From SM23-32 sp964434535 (lineage in GTDB: Bacteria > Planctomycetota > Brocadiia > SM23-32), in the NCBI GenBank assembly GCA_964434535.1, contig CAYSWA010000017.1, positions 1 to 49,288 on the forward strand: a stretch of DNA of 49,288 nt, written 5' to 3'. Positions 9,001 through 17,100 of this stretch are shown piece after piece (position 1 is the first letter of the stretch; each line of letters opens with the position of its first letter). Position numbers and translations under genes: made by a program. A model generated the notes under the pieces. It ran no database searches. It was not told where the DNA came from and saw only the letters and a program-made list of their open reading frames with translations.

Positions 9001-9910
9001 CTCGGTGCGGTTCCGCGACATCGCCGCCGTGGAAGGCGTCAACGGCTCGCTGCGCTTCGAGAAAGCGTGGCGCATCGTGCGGGCCGATGACGAGGCCGCC
9101 CCGCTGAGCCAGGAGCTGATCGCCGCCGAGCCGCAGCGCGCCGGACCGGGGCTGCTGGCCGGACTGCCCGAGTACGGCGGCGCCGCCGACCGGCTGGCGG
9201 CGCCCGGCGAAGAGCTGACCGTCGGGGCGGTCTCCGTGCTCGGCACGGAGCTGCTCCGCGACGGGGGCCTGACGATGGAGGTGCGCGGCGCCCGGCTCGC
9301 CGTGCCGGCCCTCTACGCCCATCCGCTCGGCGGGCGGCTGGTGGGGCGGGGCAGCTTCCTGCTCGGGCCGGAGGGGCCCGAGGCGTCCGTGCAGGGCGAG
9401 TTCACGGGCGTGGACATGCGCCGCCTGCTGCGGCCGGGGCTGCGGGAGTTCGGCGGCGACCCCGAGGTCAGCGGCACCGTCGCCGTCTCGGCCGTCCTTG
9501 CTCCGCCGCCGGCCGGCGAAGGGCAGTACAACGTGCTGAAGGACATCGCGGGGCGGCTGGAGCTGACGGAGGTCGGCTCGGACGCGCTCGACCGGGCGCT
9601 GCTGGCGCTCGATCCCGAGCAGTCGAACCCGATGATCCTGCGGGCGCGCAGCGGCCTGCTGCTGGCCCGCCCGTCGGGGGCGAGCGCCTCGCTTCAGCGC
9701 GGCTTCCTGACCGGGAGCGTGCGGACCAGGGGCCTGCTGGGCAGGCTGCTGGCCGACTATTCGCTGCCGCGCATCGACCTGGCGCCGCTGTTCGAGGTCA
9801 GGCCGCTGAGCGACGCCTTCCGCCGGGCGGCGCCGGCGCTGGCGGCGCTGCGGGTGCTGGAGGCCGAGCGGATCGAGGTGCACGGGGACGGCGCGGTGCG
9901 CCTGCGATGA
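6011..9910 (+). CDS. AsmA-family (YdbH-like) membrane-anchored envelope protein
   Basis: A 1299-residue protein with a basic N-terminus, one transmembrane helix at about residues 24-45 (LLILLLLMLVLL) and a very long, repetitive, strand-rich periplasmic region. It follows the AsmA layout: TM, then VRGIVARMVAARLQQVDVRI, LRLEGLEVRP and VDRLELSDAELTF. Such proteins (AsmA, YhdP, TamB, YdbH) form beta-groove bridges that carry lipids from inner to outer membrane. I favour YdbH-like because the next gene has a YdbL (DUF1318) pattern. It starts with GTG at 6011 behind AGAGGGG and its stop overlaps an upstream in-frame ATG of the next gene. Composition is Ala/Leu/Arg/Glu-rich, so fine domain limits cannot be given. 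Confidence 0.7.
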   Translation: MGKQPPGEKAERGRRRLRKLLKWGLRAGVALLILLLLMLVLLPWITDTAPVRGIVARMVAARLQQVDVRIAVLRVAPLHPHLLRLEGLEVRPRAAPEEPALVLDRLECRWRPAALLRGGLHFTAVEARGLRVDMREVDGRWSLMPAPAEPLRLEELALPLPVRVDRLELSDAELTFAMGEAIRARARGLALRASCELSGRLRGGADARLTAATVELSAPRVQVTLAQGVEARADYWNPDDLARLDAALDVPAILARLEGLGDLDRLSAAAGLAVELDLPGLEAARLELDVLVPGLLGERLALTVARRPAWALTGRNALALDVAGAARLVPSGLALPAEWAAEGWILAETDLRGRLDSLAPPAGRVHARTRLAGAELAAQAMLIDPARRTAAISGLGVEAVHEADARLEGGLAALSLAEARCTLESARAESPGLFGAEATGGRFALNARLSLPALSAMELAVEGSLAELAAAVPEVATVALPVAAGLSVRARDLLRPSAGLGLEAQARLGDALPAASLALDADGWRRIGLRGRVVADLDAVGGLLGGLSEELRGRLGEATAKGSVALAFEADADLPEGDGPSVALGALAAADVTDAALARGGARFAVAAASPVAIASARLEPLPAGVAARLDADARGLELALMGDERDAPLVTLAAQTVGLRLGGALDELGLAGVAAQGECTTAGLALTLAPDAGGPWEFGPFHLAAAGRAEADPLAGDLALRAVQAGLSSPAGELLALRAERIAFEALGADGLNARVEASLPELGRLASAVPAALPEVGGALTARAELSGRLPLAEELAAAFLAGRGLRMPPLFPLDEFYASYAPLSLAAEAALEDLAVRRQTRIGEPIGVAGVAARGELSLAGGDADGRFELSVPTIDVPHSPVPLCEFRAGAQVALRDFDRLTLGPCRLSGPGRMIEASATLAGSGLARLRGRPTPGQALTTLDLSLDSQGTFRAGELPPLAGLALGGAVGWDFRAALSAGEALAVAARPRLEGLSVRFRDIAAVEGVNGSLRFEKAWRIVRADDEAAPLSQELIAAEPQRAGPGLLAGLPEYGGAADRLAAPGEELTVGAVSVLGTELLRDGGLTMEVRGARLAVPALYAHPLGGRLVGRGSFLLGPEGPEASVQGEFTGVDMRRLLRPGLREFGGDPEVSGTVAVSAVLAPPPAGEGQYNVLKDIAGRLELTEVGSDALDRALLALDPEQSNPMILRARSGLLLARPSGASASLQRGFLTGSVRTRGLLGRLLADYSLPRIDLAPLFEVRPLSDAFRRAAPALAALRVLEAERIEVHGDGAVRLR

Positions 9911-9969
9911 GCGAGGCGTTGCGCGGGCGGGGCGAGCGCTGGAGAATGGAGGCCGAGAGGAGACAAACG

Positions 9970-10575
9970 ATGGGGGAAGCCCGGAGGCTCGCGGCGGTCG
10001 TCCTTGCCCTGATTGCGCTGGCCGGCTGCAACATCGCCGGGCTGGTCGGCACGGAGATCGAGATACGCGGCGCGCGCCGCTCCCTTCAGGAGCAGGTGCT
10101 CGGCTCCTACCAGCAGATCGGGGAGGAGGTCTACCTGCTGGCCGGCGTACGCTCGGTGGACCCGCTGACCGGGGCGCCCTCGCCGCCGCCGCCGATGACC
10201 GCCAGCCAGGAGCGCGCGCTCGCCGCCCGGCGCCGCATGGAGTTCAACCGCGACGACGTGCTCGCCTTCCAGCGCGAGCGCCTCGTCGGCGAGGGGCGCG
10301 ACGGGCTGCCTGCGGTCTTCGAAGGGGAAGTGGCCGAGCTGCAAGAGGCCGATCCTCGCCGGGCCGCACTGGTCCGAGCGGTCGTCGCGGAGGAGAACGC
10401 GGACCGGCTGACGATCATGCGCCGCATCGTGCGGACCACGCCCGAACTGCGCGGCGAGGAAGGGCTGGAGGCGGTGCGCCGGATCCTCGCCGCCCGCTAC
10501 GCGCAGGAGGCCGAGCCGGGCATGCTGGTGCAGCGGGCCGACGGGACGTGGGTCGCCAAGGGGGAGGGCCGATGA
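9970..10575 (+). CDS. Lipoprotein with YnbE-like N-terminus and DUF1318 (YdbL-like) C-terminus
   Basis: A 201-residue lipoprotein. The signal peptide ends in the lipobox LAGC (Cys20). A short strand, GTEIEIRG, and RSLQEQVLG follow. Residues about 95-195 match the DUF1318/YdbL pattern: LVGEGRDGLPAV, ALVRAVVAEENADRLTIM, ILAARYAQEAEPGMLVQ and a final DGTWVAK. In E. coli, YnbE is a small outer-membrane lipoprotein that pairs with YdbH, and YdbL is a separate periplasmic helper. Here both appear in one chain, directly after a YdbH-like gene. The ATG at 9970 has a strong AGAGGAGA site upstream and gives a clean signal peptide. An in-frame ATG at 9907 that overlaps the previous stop is less likely. 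Family assignment is by eye. Confidence 0.7.
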   Translation: MGEARRLAAVVLALIALAGCNIAGLVGTEIEIRGARRSLQEQVLGSYQQIGEEVYLLAGVRSVDPLTGAPSPPPPMTASQERALAARRRMEFNRDDVLAFQRERLVGEGRDGLPAVFEGEVAELQEADPRRAALVRAVVAEENADRLTIMRRIVRTTPELRGEEGLEAVRRILAARYAQEAEPGMLVQRADGTWVAKGEGR

Positions 10576-13500
10576 GGCAGCGCTCGCCCAGGGAGGCCTG
10601 CCGGCTCGCGCTCGCCCTGCTGGTCGTGCTGGCATGGGGCCGACATGCGGGCGCGGCCGAGTGGAACCGCCCCGAGCGGCTGACGCGCGAAGCCGGGCTC
10701 GAATACTGCGCCGACTGGCACCCCGACGCCGGGCTCGTCTACGTGGCCGGCGAGGACGGCGCGGCCGACCTGGCGTGGCGCAGGCGCCCGCGCGCCGTGC
10801 TCGAGCCGCCCAGGCCACTGGCCGGCCATCCGGCGCGGGACCGATGGCCACGGTTCGATCCCGCCGGGCGGCGGGTCGCCTTCGTCTCCACCCGCCAGGA
10901 CGGCGCCGGCGACCTCTACCTCGTCGCCCTGCGCAAGCTGCCGCTGATCAGCCGGCTGCGGCGGGTGACAGACGCGGCGACGGTGGACGACCACCCCTGC
11001 TGGCACCCCGACGGGCGCATCGTCTACGCCTCGGCGCCCCGGCTCGGCGCGCCGTTCGATCTCTGGGCGGTCAAGCCGGGCGGGGAGCCGGTCCGCCTGA
11101 GCGCGGGCGGCGGGCAGATGCCGGACTGCTCCCCCGACGGGCGCCACGTCGCCTACGTCGTCCCCGCCGGGGGCGGGCGGACACGGATCGAGGTGCTGCG
11201 GATGGCCGACGGCGCCGTGGCCCGCCTGAGCACCGGGGACGCGCTCGACCTGCATCCGGCCTTCAGCCGCGACGGGCGGCGCCTCTACTTCGCCCGCGCG
11301 CCGTTCGACACCGATGGCGACGGGCGCCTCGGGCCGGGCGACGCCTCGTCGATCTACTCGGCGGCGTTCTCCACTGACCTGTTCACCGGCGGCGAGCTGC
11401 CGCCGGTGCGGCAGCTCACGACGCTGGCCCGCTCCGATTCCTTCCCCCGCGCGACGGACGCCGGCTTCGTCTTCACCCGCGCGGTCCGGCCGGGCAACGT
11501 GGACCTCTTCGCCCTCCCCGCCGCGGGCGAGGCGCCGGACCTGGGGAACGTCGGCGGGTCCCTCGCTTTCGCCGAACGGGCCGACGCCGAGCATCCTGAC
11601 GACCTGCACCGGCGACTGCTGGCGTGGCAGAACGCGGCGTGGGCGGCGCGCGAGGGCGGGGCGAGGGCCCCCGCGGCGGCCGAGGCGTGGCTCGGCATGG
11701 GCCGCGTGCTCCGCGAGCTCGGCCGGGAGAAGGCCGCGCGGCAGGCATTCGCCGAGCTGATCGAGCTGTTCCCCGGTGCGGAGCGCCGCGTCGGGCTCGC
11801 CCAGGCGGAACTCCTCGCGCTGGGGCGGAGCACGCTGGCGGACGGGGACGAGGAGGCGTGGCGGCGCCACCTGGAGGAGGCGCGCGACCTGCGCGAGCAT
11901 TACGATGCGCTGGCCCGCCGTGCCCGGCGCGAGGGGGAGTCTGCCGAGGCACACGCGCTGGAGCGGACGGCGGCCCTGGCCCAGCTCGAGCTGGGGCGGG
12001 CGCACCTATCACGCGGCGACTACGCGGACGCCGTCGAGGCCCTGCGGGCGGTCGAGCGGGACTACCCCGACCACCCCGTCGCCCGGTCGCAGGCGCTGCT
12101 CTCGCTGGCCGATGCGTACTCTCTGCTCGGCGAGGCGGAGGCGGCCAGCGAGACCTGCATGCGCGCCCTGCGCGCCCGCCCCGACGCCGCCGCCTACGCC
12201 CGCAAGGTGGCCGCGCGCATCGTGGAGATGGCGGCCGGCCGGGCCGCCGGAACCGAGGAGCGAGTGGCGGCGCTCCGATCCTTGATCGAGGAGGCCGGCG
12301 AGGACGTGCCGCCCGTCCTGCCCGCGCTCGCGCAGAACCGCATCGGCGACCTGCTCTACGCGCGGGGCGAGCTCGAACGCGCCCTCGATGCCTACCGGCG
12401 CACCGTCGAGCGCCACCCCGACCGGCTCGACCAGGCGGCGGCCGCCTCCCTGGCCGTCGCCCGCCTCCACGCCGAAAGCGACGAGTTCGACCGGGCGGCC
12501 GAGGTCCTCGGCGCGCTCCTCGACCGCAGCGAGGGGACGGGCGACGCGGCGCTCAAGGCCGTCCGGGAGGCCTACGCGCGCACGCTGATCCGGAAGGCCG
12601 ACCGGGAGCTGGAGCTCGGCGACACGGCCCTGGCGCTCGACACCTATGCCCGGCTGCGGCGGTTCGATCCGGGCGGGGCGGCGGGGCACCGGGGCGCCGT
12701 GCGCTGCTACGCGCTGCTGGGGCGCGCGGGCGACGCCGTGCTCGCATACCGGGAGCGGGTCGAGGCCGAGCCGGGCGATCACGTGGCGCGCTATGCGCTG
12801 GCGCTCGCCCAGAGCTACTACGGGCCGAGCGACTGGGTCGGCGATCCGGCGGCGGCCAGGCTCCGCGTGCGGCTCGACCGGCAGGCGACGGAGCTGCTCG
12901 AGGGGGCGATCCGCGCCGAGCCGGACGTGCCGTACTACCACCAGCTCCGGGGCTTCCTGCTGAGCCGGCTGGCGCTGGCCGAGGACGAGGAGGCGCTGAA
13001 GCCCCGCGCGCTCGACGCCTACATGGCCGCCCTCGGCCTGAGCCGCCCCGAGGAGGACCCGGCCAACCACGCGAACCTGCTGTTCAACGTCGGCGAGGGC
13101 TACACGCTGCTGGACCGCCCCGAGGCGGCCTACGGCTACTACCGGCGGGCCCTCGACGCGGGGTTCGACCCGGCCGGGGCGCGGCGGGGAGCGGGCCTGA
13201 CTCAGATCGCGCGCAGCGCCGTCGCCGCCGGCGACTACCCGCAGGCCGTCCGACTGCTGAGGGAGGCGCTGGTGGAGCCGGCGGACGAAGGCGACCCCGC
13301 CGCGCTGACCGCGCGCGCCGAGCGGCTCGACTGGCTCGGCATGGCCCACCACCTGGACGGAAGCTACGTCGCCGCGGCCGAGGTCTACAGCGAATACGCG
13401 GCGCTGGTCGAGCGACTGGTCGCCGAAAGGCCGCAGCGGGCCGGCGCGCTGCGTCGCAACCTGCTGCGGGCGGAGCGGAACATGGCGGTCAACCTCTACA

Positions 13501-14153
13501 TGGCCGTCGAGCGGGGCGAGGCGTCGCCCGAGCGGCTGGCGCGGGCGCGCCGGCTGCTCCGGGGGGCGCTCGAGCGGCTCGACGCGGTCGGCGTGGCCGC
13601 AGGCGGCGAGGGGGGGCGGGGGCTGCTGACCGTCGACGTGGAGGTGGCGCTGGCCGGCGCGACCGGGCGGGGCGAGTTCGACGCCGGGGCGGAGAAGCGC
13701 CTGCTCTACTCCTATCTGGCGCGGATCGAGGCCGCGCGTGGCGACCGCGCCGAGGCCGCCCGCTACCTCAGGCGCAAGCTGGAGCTCTATCCCGAGACCG
13801 ACGAGCCGGCCGGGCGGACCGAGCGGGCCGTCGTCTGGACGCAGATCGGCGCCTTCGAGCTGGAGGCGGGGCAGGCGGCGGCGGCCGTCGACGCCTACCG
13901 GCGCGCCGCTGAGCTGGAGGGCCGGGCCGGGAACCTGCGCGGCGAGGCGGCGGCCACGCTGGCGCTCGGCCGGGCGCTGCTGCGCGCTGCGGAGGCCGCG
14001 CCGGGCGCCGTCGCGCCCGTCCTCCAGCGCCACCGGGACGTGCTGACACGGATCAGGGCCGAGGAGGCCCCCGGCCTGGCGCCGCTCGAGGCCGCCCTGC
14101 GAGCGAACCTCTCGGCGCTCGGCCGCATCCGCCCCAGCGAGGAGAGACCATGA
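10572..14153 (+). CDS. PD40 beta-propeller and TPR periplasmic protein
   Basis: A 1193-residue secreted protein: signal peptide (ALALLVVLAWGRHAGA), then about six TolB-like PD40 propeller blades in residues 35-330 (for example CADWHPDAGLVYVA, RFDPAGRRVAFVS, CWHPDGRIVYAS, DCSPDGRHVAYV, AFSRDGRRLYFAR), then TPR-like helical repeats over about residues 350-1170. Blade five contains a calcium-loop-like DTDGDGRLGPGD. Such proteins act as protein-binding scaffolds in the periplasm; no catalytic site is seen. Its ATG overlaps the stop of the lipoprotein gene (ATGA) and its own stop overlaps the next start, so the three are translationally coupled. The exact partner is unknown; the context points to the neighbouring envelope proteins. 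Confidence 0.8.
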   Translation: MRQRSPREACRLALALLVVLAWGRHAGAAEWNRPERLTREAGLEYCADWHPDAGLVYVAGEDGAADLAWRRRPRAVLEPPRPLAGHPARDRWPRFDPAGRRVAFVSTRQDGAGDLYLVALRKLPLISRLRRVTDAATVDDHPCWHPDGRIVYASAPRLGAPFDLWAVKPGGEPVRLSAGGGQMPDCSPDGRHVAYVVPAGGGRTRIEVLRMADGAVARLSTGDALDLHPAFSRDGRRLYFARAPFDTDGDGRLGPGDASSIYSAAFSTDLFTGGELPPVRQLTTLARSDSFPRATDAGFVFTRAVRPGNVDLFALPAAGEAPDLGNVGGSLAFAERADAEHPDDLHRRLLAWQNAAWAAREGGARAPAAAEAWLGMGRVLRELGREKAARQAFAELIELFPGAERRVGLAQAELLALGRSTLADGDEEAWRRHLEEARDLREHYDALARRARREGESAEAHALERTAALAQLELGRAHLSRGDYADAVEALRAVERDYPDHPVARSQALLSLADAYSLLGEAEAASETCMRALRARPDAAAYARKVAARIVEMAAGRAAGTEERVAALRSLIEEAGEDVPPVLPALAQNRIGDLLYARGELERALDAYRRTVERHPDRLDQAAAASLAVARLHAESDEFDRAAEVLGALLDRSEGTGDAALKAVREAYARTLIRKADRELELGDTALALDTYARLRRFDPGGAAGHRGAVRCYALLGRAGDAVLAYRERVEAEPGDHVARYALALAQSYYGPSDWVGDPAAARLRVRLDRQATELLEGAIRAEPDVPYYHQLRGFLLSRLALAEDEEALKPRALDAYMAALGLSRPEEDPANHANLLFNVGEGYTLLDRPEAAYGYYRRALDAGFDPAGARRGAGLTQIARSAVAAGDYPQAVRLLREALVEPADEGDPAALTARAERLDWLGMAHHLDGSYVAAAEVYSEYAALVERLVAERPQRAGALRRNLLRAERNMAVNLYMAVERGEASPERLARARRLLRGALERLDAVGVAAGGEGGRGLLTVDVEVALAGATGRGEFDAGAEKRLLYSYLARIEAARGDRAEAARYLRRKLELYPETDEPAGRTERAVVWTQIGAFELEAGQAAAAVDAYRRAAELEGRAGNLRGEAAATLALGRALLRAAEAAPGAVAPVLQRHRDVLTRIRAEEAPGLAPLEAALRANLSALGRIRPSEERP

Positions 14154-17100
14154 AACGGAGTCTCGCGGCGTCCCTGTTCGGCCTGGCGGCCGTCCTGGCG
14201 GGCCTGGCGGCTGGCGGTTGCGGGCCGCTGCTCGGCGTGCGGGCCACCGTGCGCACCGACGAGCGGACGCGGCTGGAGGAGCAGGTGCTCGGCGAGCGCG
14301 CCGGGCCGGGGCCGGGGCAGGCGCTGCTGCCCCTCGAGGGCGAAGCGACCACGGCCGACGAGCTGGGCGAGCTCGAAGCGCTGGGCGAGCGCCTCGCCGC
14401 GCTGCCCGCGCACGACGCCGAGAGTCGCGCCTGGCAGGCCGTCGTCCTGCACAACCGTGCCGTCCTTGAGGCGCGGCGCGGGGCGCGCGGGGCCGCCCGC
14501 GCGCTGCTGGCCGAGGCCGCCGAGCACGCCGCCCTCTACGGGCTGGCCACGCTCCAGTGGCAGGTCCGCTTCAGCGCCGCGCAACTTGCCGAGGGCCAGG
14601 AGGCCGCCGCCCGGCTCGACGAGGCCGCGCGCATCCTGTTGGAGTCGCCGCCGATCGGGCAGATGGACTACGACTTCGAGGACCCGGCCCGGCGCTGCCG
14701 CCTCTACGCGGCGCTGGCGGGTGCGGCGCTGGAGGCCGGCGACCCGGCGGGCGCCCTGGCCCGCTGCGCCGAGCGGGAGGCCGTGGCCCTGGCCCGCGCG
14801 ACGCCGCCGGGGGCGCTCACGTTCCCGCCGGGTGAGCTGAGCAGGCTGGCCGCCGAGCTGGCGGCGGCGCGGCAAACGGCCTCGAAGGCGCGGGAGCAGC
14901 TCTGCCGGCTGTCGCCGGGCGGGATCGCAGCCGAAGCGCCGGAGCCGGCCGTGATTGCGTTCAGAGAGGCCATGGCGCGGCTGCGGCAAGTGGCGGCCGG
15001 GTCGCGAGGCTCCTCGGCGGGGGCCGGGCTGCTGGTGCCCGACCCGGCGGAGCTGGCCGCGGTGCGGGAGCTGCTCGGGCCGGAGGCCGTGCTGGTCGCG
15101 CTGGAGCCGCTCGGCGGGGAGGACTACGCCGCGTTCCTGCTCGGCTCCGAAGCGTTCCGAGCCGAGCGCGTGACGCTGCCGCCGGCGTCGGCCCTGGCCC
15201 CGTTCGCCGACGAGCTCGGCGCGGCGCGGCGGCTCTACCTATCGCTGCCGCCGTCGCTGAGCGGGCTGGCCTGGCAGCAGGCGCCGCTCGACGGCGCGCC
15301 GCTCGCCGAGCGGCTGGAAGTAGTGTTCACGGGCGGGCTTTCGGACCTCTACTGGGCGTTCGAGACGAAGGGCTACGGGCGCAACTCCGTGCTGATCGTC
15401 GGCGGCTGGCCCGGCGGGCTCGGGCGGGCGCGGAGCCTGGTCGGCGAGGGGGCGGAGGCGGAGGTCCTCGACGTGCGCGAGCACGGCAAGGGCCGGCTCG
15501 GCGAGGCCGCCGAGCTGCGCGACGTGCTCTGGCTGCTCAACCCGCTGGAGCTGGCCCCCGGCGCCCCATGGCGCAGCCGGCTGGCGTGGCCGGGCGAGCT
15601 GGCGCTGCTGAGCGGCGTCTCGCCCGGCGAGTGGGCCGTCTACCGCACGCGCGCCTCCTGCGCCGCGTTCGCCGGCGCGCCGGACGATGCCTTCTCCTCG
15701 CGTTCGTTCGACGCCCTGCGCGTGCTCACCCGCGCGCTGGTGGCGGCCGGCGTGCCGTCGGTGGTCTACGGCACGGGGGCCGAGCGGCTTCCGGCGGCGG
15801 GCGAGCCCTACTGGCGCGCGTTCATGGGCGGGGTGCTTGAGGGATCGGCGGCGGCGGCGCACCGCGAGGCGCTGGCGGCGCTGGCGGCGGCGCACCGGGG
15901 AGCGTTCCGGCTCTACGGGTTCGGTGGGCTCAGCGAGGAGGCATATCGCGAGTACGGCGCGCTGGAGTTCAGCGACCGCGCCCGCGCGGGCAACGCGCAC
16001 CTGGCGGCGGGGCGATACGCGGAGGCTGCCGGCGCGTTCCTGGACCTGTGGCACATGGCGCGGGCCGTCCAGTTCGAGTCCGAAGCAGCGCAGGCGCGCG
16101 TGCTGGCGCAGATCCAGCAGCAGCTCGTCCAGTGCTTCCGCGCGCTCGGCGACTACGGGGCGGCCGTGCGCCACCAGCGCCTGCTGATCGAGCAGGTGGG
16201 CGCCTTCGAGGGCGGCGAGGGGCCGTTGACGGTCGTCGCCTACCAGTCGCTCGGCGCGGTGCTGACCGAGGCCGAGCGGTTCGGGGAGGCTGCCGAGGCT
16301 TACCGCAGCTCGGTCGAGCTGCTGCGCGAGCTCGGCGAGCGGGAGGACATGGCGCGGGTCCTCGGTGAGCTGGGCAAGAGCCTGGACCGCGCGGCCGAAT
16401 ACGAGGGCGCCCTGGAGACCTTCCGCCGCGCCCTGGACGAGTACCGGGAGCTGGGCCGGCCCGGCGGGATGGCCCGCCAGCACGGCCGCATCGGCGCTGT
16501 GGAGCTGCGCCGGCTCAATAACGCCCCCCGCGCCGAGGAGCACTTGCTGGAGGCGCTGCGGCTCTACCGCGAAGCCGGCGACGAGGAGGGCGTGACCGCC
16601 TCGCAGATCGACCTCGGCCTGAGCCGGCGGGCCATGGGCGACCTGGAGGGGGCGCTGGAGCGGTTCGAGCTCGCCCTGCGGCGCGCCGCCGAGCGCAAGC
16701 AGCCGCGCCTGCGCGCGCGGGCCCTGGCCGAGCTGGGCAACACGCGCTGGCTACGCGGCGAGTATGAGGCCGCCCTCGGCCTGGTCGGCCGGTCCAACGA
16801 GCTGGCCGAGGAGATCGGCGACGCCTTCCGGCTCAACGTCAACTACCAGCTCCTGGGGCTGATCCACTGGGAGCTGAACGACGACGACCGGGCGATCCGC
16901 GCGCTGGAGCGCGCGATCGCCGAGGCGCGCCGGGCCGCCGATCCGCTCGAGGTCGCCAGCGCGCACAACAACCTCGGCATCGTCCACCGCCGCCGGGGCG
17001 ACTACGCGGCGGCGCTGGCGGAGTTCGCAAGGGCCGTCGAGATCGACACCCGCCTGGGCAGCCGCTGGGGGCTCGGCTACGACCACCGCAACATCGGCAT

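Noticed and set aside
9907..9969. ATG at 9907 as the start of the DUF1318 lipoprotein, overlapping the AsmA-like stop.
   Set aside because: It would add 21 charged residues before the signal peptide. The ATG at 9970 has AGAGGAGA upstream and a normal lipoprotein N-terminus.
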